A stretch of DNA of 64,000 nt from Pagrus major (GCF_040436345.1 NC_133230.1:20594197-20658196); one strand, 5' to 3'; positions 13,426 through 28,269 are shown, counted from the stretch's first letter. The notes: generated by a model from the sequence alone, not told the origin. Translations and numbers: made by a program.

Positions 13426-14633
13426 GCAATCCTTCACAATAAACAACACGATTTACTTTGATATAATTAAATGTGCACTGTGAAGTGAACTTACCCAAGG
13501 GCATCTCTTAAAATAGTCAATGTACGGTAAATGTAATGAGGGGATAATATGTAATTACTGCTGGAAAGAAACTGCATAATGATGCATCAAAATTCATTTA
13601 ATATCATTTGTTAGTTAACATTTCTTGGTGCAAGCAATTTTTAGATAATTCAATTCAATTAAATAACTCATAATGCTTTTTAAAAGGCGATGGGGACAAA
13701 ATCCATCATTTCAAAAAGTGGTTGACAGGAAACCTGATTGTCAATGATGACTCTGTCTATTATGAATTTTGGATCTATGGAGAGTTTTTTCATAAAACTT
13801 CACAAGCCAAGAAAAGTGATTTTCAAAATCTTGCAGGTGTTGCCTGCGGAGAAACACAGCTGCACATATGCAGTTGGCGGCATAACCAGGAAGTAAACCC
13901 AGAAGCTAGAAACTTTTTTGCTGTATACGCCAGGTGAGCAATTCTCACTGAACCCATCTTTCTATAATAAAGTACATCTATGGGGGGAAGCTGCATCAAC
14001 TTTTTCCGAAAACTGGAGTCAGACAATGTTATAGTGAGTGCAATGGTTAATGGGATTAACCAGTCTTTGGTCATACTGTGTGACAACAGGTGTGTACCAT
14101 TAACAGATAGAAAACAACCATGACTTGATCCAGAGCCTAATAGGAATTTCTGGAACATCTGGACAATAATGTTTGGAGTAATAAGATAGAAAACCTATTT
14201 GCAACCCTTATCATCAAAGTGGGCCTTGGTTACATTCCATCAGACAGCTTATAAATACACTACAACCTCACACATCCCTTCATTAATCATTAGTCATTCA
14301 AATTCCTTTGGAAATACACATATTTACATTTTTTGATGACAGTTATATCTCAATACAGTGTGAAGTGACAAAATACTTATTGATGTCAATTAAAAATCAA
14401 ACCAATCAAATCTAGAAAATGTTGACTATAAACTTTACATTGCTGCAGCACGCTATAATGAGCAAAGCAAAATGCACATCTGAGGCTGGAGGCCGAGTCA
14501 TGGTTGAAGGTTACTGGGGAAGATTACTGAGTCTGGCGGTGTTAATAAGGCTGTGTTTACATTCTGCGGCTCCGTGTTTAAGCAGACCTGAATGACCCGG
14601 GATTAAAAGGAGGCTAGTGGTGGCTTGATGGTA

Positions 14634-14678
<45 letters not shown>

Positions 14679-14684
14679 ACACAG
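14634..14684. repeat. CA dinucleotide microsatellite
   Basis: About 50 bases of AC repeat with one interruption. Such tracts are common in teleost intergenic DNA and are often length-polymorphic. Confidence 0.95.
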
Positions 14685-16394
14685 ATGACAAAGTGGTGCC
14701 GATGAGGGTTTGAAGGCTGTGTTCAGGAAGTACTTTCATATCAGCAGGATTGCTAGAATGGTATGTTCACCTCAGACACAGATCTGTTCTCTCATTAGTT
14801 AAACTTATCATTTGTTAAAAACGTTATGCAACCAAAAAGCATGAAAAAAAAGCATGAACTCAGTAATTAAACTATGTTTATAGCAAATATCACACGTCTA
14901 ACCCTGATAAAGTTATCAACAGTGTACAAATGCATTGTAGTGGCTTTTAAAACAACTAATGAGACATCAAAGAACTCTGATAGGGGGACCACCGGTTTAA
15001 AATTGGATTAAAGATTATTTTTGTTTCTTGCAGACGATATATTTTAATCATACAGTATGTAACTTCTGCCGCTAGGGGCCTCTTTATCAACCTGACTGCA
15101 GCTTTGATCCGCAGAGGTGACCTCCATTGTTGGGTGTTTATGTACTGTAATGTTGACTGCTGACTGGAGCTGGAGGAGAAATAGACTTAACCTCATGAAT
15201 GTAACATTACAGAGAGGAGGGGAGAGAGACGAGAGAGAACTGCAGTGTCTGGTTAGTGCTGGATTGGTGTTTCTCGCTAACGTTAGCCCATGACTAATGT
15301 ACCCAGCAAAACCTCAAAGAAGGCAGTTATAGAGGAAGCTGTTGTAAGAGTTAAATGTTGCTTAGTGATATTCGTTTTCCACTATACTCGGCAACCCGTT
15401 GGAATGTTTGCTGTAGCTTTCCCTCTACCCTCACTGCTTTAAGTCCCTCCTGTAGAAACAAGTGCTACATGGTGTTGGACTCTGTAGGCTCATTCACAAC
15501 AGTTCTTACTTTCAGGTGATTATAAACTAATGAAACACAAGTATGACTTTTATAATCCATTTCTGCCAATAGATCCCCCTAAATCTTAAATAAGGACATA
15601 CCAGTATACTTCCTGCACCAGCAGTGAGCATCCATCTGCAGATGAGGGATGTCAGAGATACTTTTGATCATCTCTTTTATAGTTTGTTGCAACTATTACT
15701 ATAACTATTACAAATATATCAAAAAGTGACTTTGGGCAGCTTTGACCCTTTTTCTTAAACCGGTTCTATTATATAACTTCAGAAGAAACTGTGTGACATA
15801 CTGGAACTGTATAGATAGAAAAACCACCTAACAGATGACATTAACTGGATACAACTGGGAGACAATTTGTCAGACATTAATCCAAGAGCCTGACAATCAT
15901 CAGGTGTCTTTGTGCCTGTGATCACAGCCTTTTGTTTACAAGTGATCCTGTATTCTTTCAACATACAAAAGCAAGCACTCAGTACCGACCCCATCTATCA
16001 TTTTGACATATTTTGGAAGTGAACAATTGCCACTCTGCTCTAATGTTCCACCGTCTAACCTCTGGGCTCCCTCCACTCACACTCCGCTACACCTGGCTGT
16101 AAAGAAACACCAACCCACAGGCACCTGCGCAGCCAGCACGCTGCAGATGGAAAGATTAATCACACAGCGGATGAATGCTGGTGATTTATGGGAATCTGTG
16201 ACAGTGTGGTCATAACATGCAGAAAAGTATATGCGGGGTGGCCTGGAGACTAAATGGTACTAAATGGGCCATTATTTGGAATTCAACGCTCAGACTCAAA
16301 CCAAGGGGGGTTCCCCTGTCTCTTAAGCAGGGGAACTGAGGGGAAGGAGCAGTCCCACATCTACCGCCTTTGATGGTGCAGTTACAAGTGACCC

Positions 16395-16425
16395 CCTCCT
16401 CCTCCTCCTCCTCCTCCTCCTCCTC
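16395..16425. repeat. CCT trinucleotide microsatellite
   Basis: About ten perfect CCT units in a pyrimidine-rich stretch. No coding frame in the neighbourhood supports translation. Confidence 0.9.
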
Positions 16426-18114
16426 ATCCTCCCCGTGGTTTTCCTCCTCTTCTTATTATTCCTGCGTCTTCCTGAGAGGACATGTTCCCACACTGTGACC
16501 AGAATGAATCTGGGTCCTTTCTGTCGTGACTGTGTCCACTTTCACCGCAGAGATACCCAGCAGCTTTATGGCTCTGCCGGGGGTGAGGTTGGAAGGGTAA
16601 GGGGCTCGCCATCCCGAGGGACCTCCACCCCCCACTCCCCCAACTCTGTCCCAGCTCTCTACAGGCTTCCACATAACAGATAAACACTGACAAATGGGTT
16701 CTGGCAAGTGGTTTTTACACACTCACGTGATATCAGCAATTAAACTGGTGCTCCCCTCCTCTGCGCTCTCTGGCCCCTGTGTCTCCTGGGAGGCCTCTTA
16801 TCAATGTGAAGAAGTCACTGAAGGAAATGCCAACTTAACTTGAGGAGCCTGCACACTGCTGTTCATCTTCTGTCTACAGTGACAAGGGATTTGCAGCAGT
16901 GAGGGGAGGCGGCATGTCTCTTAACTATTAGGCAGCGCGCCTTGTGGCACCGTGGATGGTGCGCTGCAAGATTGTGTAGTATGTCGGGTCCGGGATCAGA
17001 TTACAGGCCTCGGAGACGGGGCGCAGAGCATGAGGAACAGGATCAGGCTGAGCACGCAAGCATGGGAAATGTGCTCATGCAATCGGCAGACCTTTATTCT
17101 CTGGGCAGGAAACACAAATCTGCAGATGTTGAACAGCTGGGAGACCTCAGAAACTACTGCATGGGAAATAAGCACTCGTGAAGTATGGTATACAGTTCAT
17201 ACTGTTGAGTTTTACGTCTAATAGTGTGAGATAGAGTGCTACTGTATGAAGCATCAAACTGAAATGATCAATTGGAGTTCTTTCACTGTTTCTGTATTTG
17301 TGAAATTGTGTGTTTTTTTTCTTGTGTCTGCAGTCAAGACCTGCAAAAAGGTGCAACTGACAGTTGATGACTATTTACTTCCTCTTGTGGAAATGAGGAA
17401 AGTGGAGCAGAGGAAGAGATGAGAGGACTCTGTAATTTCAAAGATGCAGGCAGATAGGAACGGAAAATACTACATTCATTGTCATGTCCAAACCAGATGG
17501 TATCTGAGATGATGTGATGCATGCAAGCCAAGGGCAAGTCTCCTGAGAGACGGGGAATAAGTGAAAAACCTCAAATTAACAAGAAATGGTCATTCCCATG
17601 AACTGGCAAATGGAGGACAACGCATTATACAAATTGGTGCATGTTTTTGTCAGTTTTCTGCTGTCTTAATGCTGCTGTCAACAAAGTATCCTTTCATGCC
17701 TTGATGTAGTGTTAATGGCAAGAAGAATTTTGGAAACACTGCAGTACTGTACTGGATGTCAAAATCAGAAACATCTGTTACATCATTGCCGTGAAAGTTT
17801 GAGATTTGGAGAACACAACAAAATGCTTAAAAGATCAGTCATCTGCAGTCATTGTCCGTCCAGTTGATAATAATTGTTTTTGTGCTGGTTTTTAGACATG
17901 ACATGTAAACATTGAGACATATCTGTGGATTGCAGAGACGTTATCTGTTAGCATTTTGTTCTGGCAAATAGGCTGCCTCTTGTCAGAGACTTTGATGTGA
18001 ATTTGGAGCCTTCGGAAAGGAAAAAAAGTTCCTACATGAAACTGCTCACAACAAGGTTTTAGGATTATTTTGATTCACTGGGTCATGATTTCAAGGTTTT
18101 TTCAATTTGTCATC

Positions 18115-18247
18115 TAGTTCCATTATATTGGAGATCTCTACGGCTCAAAAACTCAGCAACTCACACCAAAACAATCTAGATGTATAGAAATCACAACATG
18201 TAAGGGAAAAATGTGTATTTTGGATTTTGTGGTGAACTGCCCCTTTA
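18115..18247. mobile_element. Truncated copy of a short DNA transposon related to the 35.85 kb element
   Basis: The right end reads GTGAACTGCCCCTTTAAG, the same terminus type as the element at 35851-36387. An internal phrase, CACCAAAACAATCTAGATG, is shared with 35908-35926. A matching left terminus was not found, so this copy is partial. Confidence 0.5.
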
Positions 18248-21200
18248 AGTACTGTCTGAAGTAAGATTTTCATACAGTATATGCATATAGTTTTACAGTT
18301 ACAGTCTCCTTGGGGACAGGAGAATTGTCAGTAATTCAGAGTTAAGGGAAATCAGCCAATGTCAGTCAAAGAAAGAAGAATTGACATTAGGAATATAGCC
18401 TGTTCATGGTTATGTGCACCGAAGCCAGGATAGGTCAGCAGACTGAGTGATGTCATCCGTGATGTATATTCACAGTCCAAATGCATTAAACATAATCACC
18501 AAATGAGATTTGAGACATTTTGTATTTTAGGATAATTTCAGCCTCTCATTTTGGCAGATTTGACTCAATTATATCATCTCAAATGACCATTTTCATATTT
18601 GTGTTTCTGGGTCACTTGCACAATATGCAGATATATTACATGCAACCATTCCAGCCTGTCAGAAGTAATATTGATCAATTGAAGCTGATCAGTGTGTTTC
18701 ATATATATTGCATGCGTTATAGACAGATTGTATCTCACTGACTGGCGGTACAAACTGGGGTTTGGACTCAGCTATGCTCCGGGAGACTTGGCAATCACTA
18801 GAACATCTGAAATTACTCCTAATCTCAGTTCCCAGAAAGTGGTTGGGAAATGCCGTCTTGCAGTGCAGTTGGAGCACCCTGACTCGTTCAGCCAGTAAAT
18901 TGCATTTTTCATGAGGTGCCGATGCGATAACTTTTGGCATGTGTAAGAAAGTCTGGTCAATTTACAGTAAACACTGATGCTGCAGGCTGAGGAGTGAGGA
19001 GCCGGATTTCTTTCTGGGTATGACTGGGTCATTTCTGGATATACAAGGATCATCTTGTAGCCTTAGCCTTTGAGCCATGTGGTTTATAGTTAATTCAGTC
19101 AAATTGTCAATATTTAATTAGCTATTTAATGTGTGATGTTCAATTTAGGAACATGAAGTCTACCTGAGCTCTAGGATTCTCCCTCAAATCCAATCCTCAA
19201 TACCATGTTTTATGCATCCTTCGTGCTCTGTCTTTATGGCAGCTCTCATTCCAGTTCATAAAATGAAGAATGAAAGCTTTAAATCTAAATCCCCCAAGGG
19301 AGCCATAAATAGACAGCCTCTTTAGCCAGATACTATGTTCTCTGTCTTACAGAGTGTATCTGCCAGTCTGTATTATGATGTTTTAAAAGAATGTTGACCT
19401 ACTTATGTTTTATTCATGTCAAGGAATAATACTGCAGCATGATAAAGATGACATATCATACGGTTTGTTGTATTGCTCATGTAATGAATGAAAAAACCTT
19501 TGCTGTGCAGTAACGCTCTAATCATGTGGACAAAGTTAGTGTGAGACACAAGAGCCACAGTGTAGGGAGGGATTTTAATTTAATTGCATACATTTGAACT
19601 TTTAAAGCTCAAACTGAACCACTAAATTCAATTGATTTAACATTTTAATTTGAAAAGTCTGTGTTGAGTTTGAATGGAAACTTAACATATTTGAAATTAG
19701 GCTTTAATGATAAAAGTTTTACAAGTTTAATATGGGAATTTGTTCCCTGAGTCTTGCCTGTCAGGCAACTTCTTTTTAGAAAGCCAGTCATAAATTGCTC
19801 AGTGCTCCCTCAGTACCTCTTCACATCTCTTGGTTCGTCAAGTGAGCCTCCTTCACTAAACATAATTACAGTCACTATAAAGTTGTACACTTTAATAATG
19901 AAGCAGTTTTTATAGAGCAATATGAGCACACCATATTATCATGCAGGCAGGAGCCTGTCTGATGTTAATGAGTTAATTACAACAGTTATAGTCTCAGAAC
20001 TTCAGCAGCTGCAGCAATCTCAATATGGATATTGGGCAATGAAAGTATTTCTTTTGGCTTCTGGACAAAAGATTTTCATGAATAATTATCCTACATTACC
20101 GAGACAAACAAGATAATTAACTGCTCATTATGATATTTTCTGATGCTGTGTCATCCCCTTGAAGTGATCATGTTCAAGTGCTATGTTTGAAAATATAAAA
20201 TCTGAGAATGAAATCAGACTACAATTTAATCTCTAAAAGACAGTGAGTGTTTGGAAGCCCTTGACGGGAGCGGTGAGATCTGCTGTTTTCAGCCAACAGC
20301 TCTAATTGTGGGCAATAAAATGACTCTTGTGTCCCTCTAGAGGCAGCTGATTTCCTGACATTAAAAACACAGAAAATGTCCAGAGTAAACACACGACAAA
20401 ATGTAATCTAAAAGATAAATCAAAACTCAAACATTAAAACATATCCACGTCTGTGAATATTGCATTAATATTACATACATAACTGAGCTTTGGATTTAAT
20501 AATTCATATATATGTGATTAGTGCAAATGAATGCAGTTAAGAGAAACATCAGACAAACTGACAGAGTTATCTTTTGATGGTCCTTCTGTAATGTGCAGCT
20601 CCCAGCTGAGAATCTCTACATCATTAAAAATATTTCCGGTCTAAAATAAGTGCAAAACACACAAAACCATAACAAGACAAGTACAGTCAAGTCAAACATA
20701 TTCATAAAGCCTAATATCACATCTTCATAAACATTTTGTGTGCAAACTCTGCAGCCTTATTTCAGTGCCTGTGGGAATGGGAATGGTCCTATGTGTGTGA
20801 TTAGCAGGTTGGCCAGAGGGTGGCACTCTGGTAACAGCTGTAAAATGATGGTAGACAACATAATATTTTGTAATAGGAAGTGGAGATAAATAAAGCACCA
20901 GCCATTATGCTTACACAATGGAGCCAGGACGTATAAGAGATTGTTCCAGGGAACCAGATGCACACCTGTCTTATCCATGTGGCGCACTGAAGGAACAAGA
21001 CACACGTTTAAGAAATGGTATCTAAAAAATCATGTCAGTATACTAATTCTACAGTGAGCTGTAGTCAATTTTGAAATTGGTAACACTTAAATGCAACAAC
21101 AGCTTTTTCTGCTGACATTGCATCATTTTTGCATTAGCAAGACATCATAAATATAATATGAATTTAAGCACCAGTTCCTGGACAGTGATAATGATGTGCT

Positions 21201-23049
21201 ATGGCACTATAATCTTTCAGTATAAGAAGGCACTTATAGAGTGTATTAGTACATCCAAGAAAGGACACATAAGAATTTGTGTCATACAGTGATAGAAAAA
21301 ATAAAATAAAAACAGAAATACGTCACAGCTTGAGATTTAGCAGCGTGAAAACCGTACAAGATACTATTCATTAAAGTTAATGAGATGACGCGTGCTAATG
21401 TAATGGCCGCATTCACTCAGAGACCATTCAATTTTTAATGTTGGATTGAAGTGTTTGTGTTGAACTGAAAGTAAAAGTGAAAAGCTTGAATTAGAGACTA
21501 GCTTTGTTCAAAATCGCTGTATTTGCATAATATTAATTGTCTGACATTTACTGTGTTTAAATCAGATGTAAAATGTATACACTTTGTAGTAAGTATTTCA
21601 GCGCTTACTATGAAGACAATGACAACAACAAAATAAGATGTTTTATTTTTCTTCACACAAAGGCACTCTGCATGTTCAATGTTGGTGAAACATATACTAT
21701 ACTACCTGATACTAACTTGAACCCTAAATTTAATCAAGCAAATTGGGGCTCACTCCATAAGTAATCCCTGTCGACATAAAGGGCTTAGCCCATTTTAAAA
21801 GGCCCAACTATAATACAGCAATAAAGAAGCTTACAGGCTGGTACAAAAGAGAATGTTTTGGTCTCAATAGCTAATTTCCTTGTTAATGACAACTGCACAG
21901 AGGGTGAATTTATATGTAACTCGCTCCTCAAAATTATGTTAAGGCTTAATATTATTAATAATTATAAGGGCATGGGCGCTTTGAGTGACAGCTTGCTGCT
22001 ACCTGTCTAGCTAGCTGTCAGCAACCTGGCTTTATTTGGCTTGTCTCAGCTCCACTACACTACACCTCTTTGCCCATTTTTGGATTAGCTTGCTATTAAG
22101 CGGAGTCAGACTCTGCCAACAACAGCAACAGCTGGAGCCACCGCACACTTCAGAACTTATGGGCGAGGTCACGAAGACTACATCCATGTTTTATACAGTC
22201 TGTGCTGGAAGCAGATGGAAACAGCTAGCCTGACTCTGCCAAATGGTAGCAAAATCCACCTATGAGCACCTTTAAAGCTTTTCGTTGCTGTGAGGTTGTC
22301 AGGTAAACAGTGGGAAATCCAGGAAGTTACAAAGCTAGACGTTTCCCTGCCTCATCACACCTGATTCAAATGATGAGCTTGTCGGTAAACTCTGCTGAGG
22401 CCTGATAGAGGCCCGTTCATTAGGCCCCGAGGATCAGGATGGAAGAACACTGCTATAGACAGTGTATGCTGACTGGTACTTCCTGACAACACTTACTCCT
22501 TTGATCAGTGGCTCTATGTGTGTGTGTGAAACCATTAAGAACAAGAGTTCACTGAACGAAAGTGGGTAATGGCTCGAACTACCAGGAGAAGATGATTTAG
22601 AGCGATGCCGGTTCTGACCCACTGGGCCGGGTGCTTAGCTACGCGTCCCCACGGCCTCTCCCTGGGCAACAGCCACTGGAGACAAATCTAGCACAATGGC
22701 AGCCTCCGACACCATTCTTCATTAAAGGATAAATGACAGCGGCTGGTACAGCGGGCTCTGTGGAGAATTTCCAAATCCCTTAATAGATCTCCCAGTCAAT
22801 ACCAGTCTCGACCTTGAATTCCCATCATCAGTATGTCATCAGGGTTCAACGAGCTTGACTCCAAGAAATGACACTCCAGTATTAGATCGTACTTAATGAG
22901 CTGGGGGGGAGTAGCTCTTGGCTGAGGGTACAATGGGACCGTTAAACTGCCTGTGGAGCAGAAGGGAGAAACTTCTTTACAATCAAATGTGAATGGTGCT
23001 CTTTTCTTTTAGCCACGTTAGCAGCATGATCCTATGGATGGCAATTATC

Positions 23050-23815
23050 TAAGTAGGTTGGTAGGTCGCTTCACCACTTTGGTATAGACGGAAATATCTC
23101 AATAACTTTTGGAGGAACAGCGATAAAGCTCAGTCTCTTCGGGACTGTTAAAACATTGGTGATCTCATGGTCTTCTATCATCAGGTCACAACATCCAATA
23201 ATTTGGTTTCAGGGTTTTGCAATTTTACGATATTCACGATAATCATGATGTTAAAAATTTAAATATTGATATCTTTTTAATAAGACATATATGATAATAT
23301 CATGTGAATAATCCAGCGAAGATGTAAGGCATGTGCATCTCTTGTTCATCTGGTTACCTTTTTTCACTAGTAATTTGTCCTTTCTGTACAGTTCTTTAGA
23401 AGTTATTGTTATAGACTCTCTCCACCTCCCAACACTTGTATTTTGAGGGCAATTTATTTCCTAGAAAAAGAGACAAAACACACAGTCAACAGAGTTGAAG
23501 AAAGATTTGATTGCTAGCATTTTTTTTCAAATATCTATAGATATCGCGCTAATAACGTTTTTGTGAATTTGTTTGGCCAAAATAATCATGTCGTCAAAAT
23601 CTGATATCGTGACAGCCCTGCTTTGGTTTATGACCATATACCTGCAAACTAAACTGAAACTGAACATTGCTGTCAGCCTCAACTGTACTTTATGTTGGTG
23701 ATTAGCAAAGGGTAGCATGCTAATGTGCTAAACTTATATGGTGAACGTGAATGTGCATGTTAACATTGACATTGTGAGCATGTTAGCATGCTGACATTAG
23801 CATTAAGCTCATTAT
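23050..23815 (+). repeat. Percomorph dispersed repeat split by a later insertion
   Basis: The left arm (CACTTTGGTATAGACGGAAA, TATCTCAATAAC) and right arm (TTTATGACCATATACCTGCA, then runs of GCATGCTAATGTGCTAA and GAGCATGTTAGCATGCTGAC) are consecutive parts of a dispersed repeat I know from percomorph fishes. They are separated by a hAT-like insertion at 23210-23620. A further piece of the same repeat lies reversed at 48460-48580. It has no coding capacity. Confidence 0.65.
23210..23620. mobile_element. Non-autonomous hAT-like element nested in an older repeat
   Basis: The insert begins CAGGG and ends GACAGCCCTG, so the termini are inverted (CAGGG/CCCTG). It is flanked by the 8-base direct repeat TTTGGTTT at 23202-23209 and 23622-23629. 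Eight-base target duplications and CAGGG-type ends are hallmarks of hAT transposons. It is about 411 bp with no transposase frame, so it is non-autonomous. One extra base (C at 23621) sits between the right end and the duplication. Confidence 0.75.
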
Positions 23816-25590
23816 CTCATTTAGTGAGACTTTACACATCAAAGTTTGTCAGGTTTTGAAAAATCTCATTGACTGTTTGGATAAAAATCAATTTACTAAC
23901 AACTTATGAACATTACTAAATGCAGAAAGGATTAAAAACTCTTTATTAATGATTCATTAACGTTCATAACTGCAGATTTTATTTTTATTTATTTGATTAA
24001 AAGATGCATTATTATAGGTGAGAGATTAAATGAATTTTTCACAACCTAGCAACCCAAATGTTGTTTTTCTGATTAATGGCTTATTAGAAATCAACTAAAG
24101 ATAAATTATTCATTCACCATCAATAACACATTTAGACTTAACACCCCTTGTTATTCGAGTCTGGTACCAGATTTTTAATTGTATCTCAAAACAGCTCAAC
24201 ATATGCATGTTTCTCTATGTACAGTCATGTTTCTGCAACACCCAAATGCTGCAATTCAAATAAAATATATTTGGATGCAATCCATTGCACAGCATCTACT
24301 GTAATAAATATCCTGAAATAATCTAAATTCAGAGCAGGCGAGAAGGGAGACATGCCCTCAGCCAATATGGACGAGCATTACCAACAATCCCGCCTGGTCA
24401 ATCAGACTAAATGCCCTGTCCTGCTGTTGTCGTCCACCCTTTGCTCCTCAGCCCCCCTCACATGAGTGGCCTAATCCATCATCCTGACTGCAGTGAGGAG
24501 GGTTGAAGCATGCAGAAAAGCTACGCAGAGGGATTTAACTTTGTTACCTCCAGAGGCCATAAATCTCCAGCATTGCCTCCCAGATTCAGCAGGTGAGATC
24601 AAGTTAAACTTCACCCCAGAGGAACACAGCCTTTGTCCACTTTTATAAAATGAGAGCAGAGGGGATGACAGATGTATACTGTAGATATCACGGAGAGGAA
24701 TGGTAATATGATGCACATGTGCATGAGGCTTAGAAATATACATGTGTCACTGAGAGCAGAGAAACTGTATAATATTCAAAAGCTCATACCATATTCTATA
24801 CACTCTCTCCTTGACAGCCTCCTCATTAAGAGATGGAGAGCCTAACTCCAACATCCAGCAATTCAGATTGGTATATTGATTGTTCTTTAACAATATAGCA
24901 TGAGGTCAAAGGCTAAGTGCCTTCTCGTGTACAGGCCATATGTTTAAGACATTCTGCTGATGACTTCTGTGACGTCTCCAGCGCCACCTGTCAGGCAGCA
25001 TTAAATCTTGTGTTCATGCTCTACAATGCAAGGCCACATGTGGAGACGCTGACCTTCAGAAAAGTGGATACCTAGTCGGTTGCTTATGAAAATTTCATGT
25101 GCATAACACTTTTGTTTTCATGTCATAGTTATATGATGTGCAGGCTAATTGCCTGCTGGGCCTGATGTGCAGCGCAGTGACAGTGGCGACTTGTGAACTT
25201 GTAGCGTGTGTCATACATACAGATTGTAACTGTCCTCCACTAAAAGTATGTCAAAACAGGCATGAAACACAGCAGGGATGGAATTGGCAGGACGGTGGCA
25301 AGGCTCCGTGGGTCGTCTATTTTTTAAAAAATGCAGTCTGGTCATTGTATATTTTATTTATGTGCGGACTGTCATGCTCAAAAGAGAGCAAGCAGACTCA
25401 TTCGCCAATTACCTCCTCGAGGCAGATCAACTTTTGTTGCTGGAGGGAGACGGAGAGGAAACCCTAGAGGCCGTTCAGTGCTCTGCGAGACTTCATAAGC
25501 AGGTTTCTTCGCATGGAGACAACAAAGAAAGGTCATGTAAGGCTTCAAAGGACATTATGATATTTTATCTAGCACGCAGCCACAATGGAT

Positions 25591-25609
25591 AGAGAGAGAG
25601 AGAGAGAGA
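25591..25609. repeat. GA dinucleotide microsatellite
   Basis: A short perfect AG tract with no gene context. Confidence 0.9.
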
Positions 25610-26231
25610 AACCAGCAGCATGCACTATTGTTGTGCAAGAGATAGTCTGCTGCAGGAAGACAATGTTCTTCTAGTATTCTTTGCCTAAAAATGTGATTAT
25701 TCATCCTGTAAATCTGCACTGATAGCATAAATTATTCTGTTCAGTTTACTATTCACTTCTCTCCCTCTAATTAAAGCCATACATTACCAGTGAGACACGC
25801 TGATCAAAGTTATAAAATATTTAATAAGCTTTCAAACATGACCTTTGCAGGCCAACATGCCACGCGGCTGCCACAGTTGCGCTCACTATATTCAAATGAC
25901 AAACCCCTTGTTCTGCCCAACATCCCTCTTTCTCTCTCCCCGCTGCACGAGCCAGGTTATCTTTAGTGCACATTGAATATTTATACAGCAAGTGGCTGGG
26001 GAGTTGGTCACTGATCTCTAAGGTGACTTGTCGAGCCTCTGTGGGGGGTGCTGGTGCGCCGGGGTTGGCCTGGGATGGAGTCACATGGGACATATTGTCT
26101 CCTCAGTGTGTCCTTTTATTCCACTTAGGCAAAGGATTATGTTTTCTGGTTGAATGCCTACACCACAAGCACTGAGGAGAGGATTCAATGAGCTATTAGA
26201 GTTGGGACAATTATGGCCAAACTATCATCAA

Positions 26232-26530
26232 TTAAAGGTGCACTATGCAGTTTTTTCATATTGTTTTACTTTGTTTATATTTGACGGACCCTGCCACCTT
26301 TTGAGCTTCAAACAGTGTTCTGGGGACCTTATTTTCCTCTGAGAACAGCTTGTTTATTCAGTTATGGAGAAAATAAAGTTTGTATTATTAAAGTACCGCT
26401 TTAATCTCCAAAAATACACCAAAATCAGGACCAGAAGCTTAAAACAGAAGCAATACTCTGGCACCACTGTAATGTAACAGTGAAGTCTCTTGTCACACCA
26501 CGTTTAAGGCAAATAATGGGAAAGATTTAA
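26232..26530 (+). mobile_element. Possible MITE starting TTAAAGGTGCACTATGCAG
   Basis: The opening phrase is a terminus of a short repeat family that I know from percomorph genomes. The right end is not clear, so the end coordinate is approximate. There is no coding capacity. Confidence 0.35.
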
Positions 26531-28269
26531 GGATCCAATGCACATGATAATTGGAGTTTTAGGCTGGAGTTCTCTGAAATAGAGGAGGTTAGAGCAGAGG
26601 AAGGTGAGGAAAGTGATTCGTGTCCAGGGATGCTCTGAATGCTAATCATGTTGTCTGAGATTGAAGTCAGCCTCATTCCATCATCATGGCAGGGGGACAA
26701 TTAGAGACGATATTAAAGAAGATACACGAATCTGCCTTTCATGAAAGCTTTTAAGACATCGCTCCGAGGACTGAGTGATTTCTATGGAGATCACTTGAGG
26801 ATGATGACACTTTCACACACACTCCACGACTGTGCATTTAAGATCTAAAAAGCCAGAACTTGCATTGTCACCGCTCATGCGTGAACTGTTTCCTTAATGT
26901 GGGTTAGGGCTGCAAAGACTGTTAATGAGCCCGCTGCTGCCGGAGAGCAATTTTCCCTTTGAGCTGAATTCCTCTTGAATGCATTAGCAGCTGATACAAA
27001 AATAATAACTCAGGCGAGTACCTTTGACATGAAAGACAGAAAGCAACCAAGGAATAATCTTCTAATGTTTACATTTTGTGTTGCATAAACTATACAGAGC
27101 AACAAAAGTAGGCGACTGAAGAAAACTTTTTTTGGACTGTAGCTGTACAGGCTTGTAAGAAAGTGTCCAATAATAAATTAGCGACTCCCGAAAGGCGTGG
27201 AGAAACTTTCTGGGCACTGGCATTTCATTGTTGAAGCCACAAAGCTGTCCCTGAACTGAATGTGTGAGATAAGTGCTTTGGAGCACAAACAAACTGAAAC
27301 AAAAGAACATGAGGTGGAGATTGGTTCAGTAAGTAAGAGAGGGGGAGGAAGCACTTCTGGCGTCCAAGGGCATCATAAACCGCAGCATGTGTCTGCACAA
27401 CAATGCCAACAGGGGCGCAAATTCTCCACACACTGGGAATCGATTTCACACAGAGAGTGGAGGACTTGGAAAGAGGCGTATCGGAGAGACACTGCAATAC
27501 TGCATCTTGTGTTATTGGATTTGGAGCCCAGTTTTAAGATTTTCTTCTTCCTTTCTTTTTTTTTCGTGCAGCATCTGCAAGCTGGGGGATCCAGTCAAGT
27601 GGAGCTTCCAAGAGCCAGACCGAGAACCTGTGGCCAAGGAAAAGAGAGGAGAGAGGAAAAGAGATTGTTCTGGGTTTTACTTTAGAATAAAATTCATGCC
27701 ACAATAAGTGTCATAAGAAAAACTTTATTTAGTACGGCATAAAATAATGTGCACAAACTTCATAATCTGGAAGCTATTGTACTATACTGAAAGGAAAACA
27801 GGAAAAGTGCTGAAACACTTATGGTCCACATTCAAGTGCAGAGGGGAGTCAATAGCTTTGAAGCAGTGTCAGACAAACCAGAACCAGTTTTCCCTCTGAA
27901 GCACATTCATATTTTATGGAGAACAACAAATGGAGACATCACTGTGGGGTCAGAGGAGGCATTAGATACAACCACAGGTATCAGAGACCAGGAAGAGACA
28001 GTGAATGGAAGCTGAAAATAGTGTCTTAAAAATAAATTCTGTTTCAGATATTTCTGTGTATGGTGTTAACTGAGAAGGTAAAAGCTAATATTTATTTATT
28101 CTGTGTCCTTTTTATTTCTATCAATAGCTGTCAAAGTGCATGCTTATTTTAGATTTGGATTTTCTATCAGTGATTGATATTGAGAGGCAAGAAAGCTTGT
28201 TCTTAGATCAATAAAGCTCACTTCAAAATATTACAGGAATATCACAGTGATACCAAAGACCTCCTTAAT

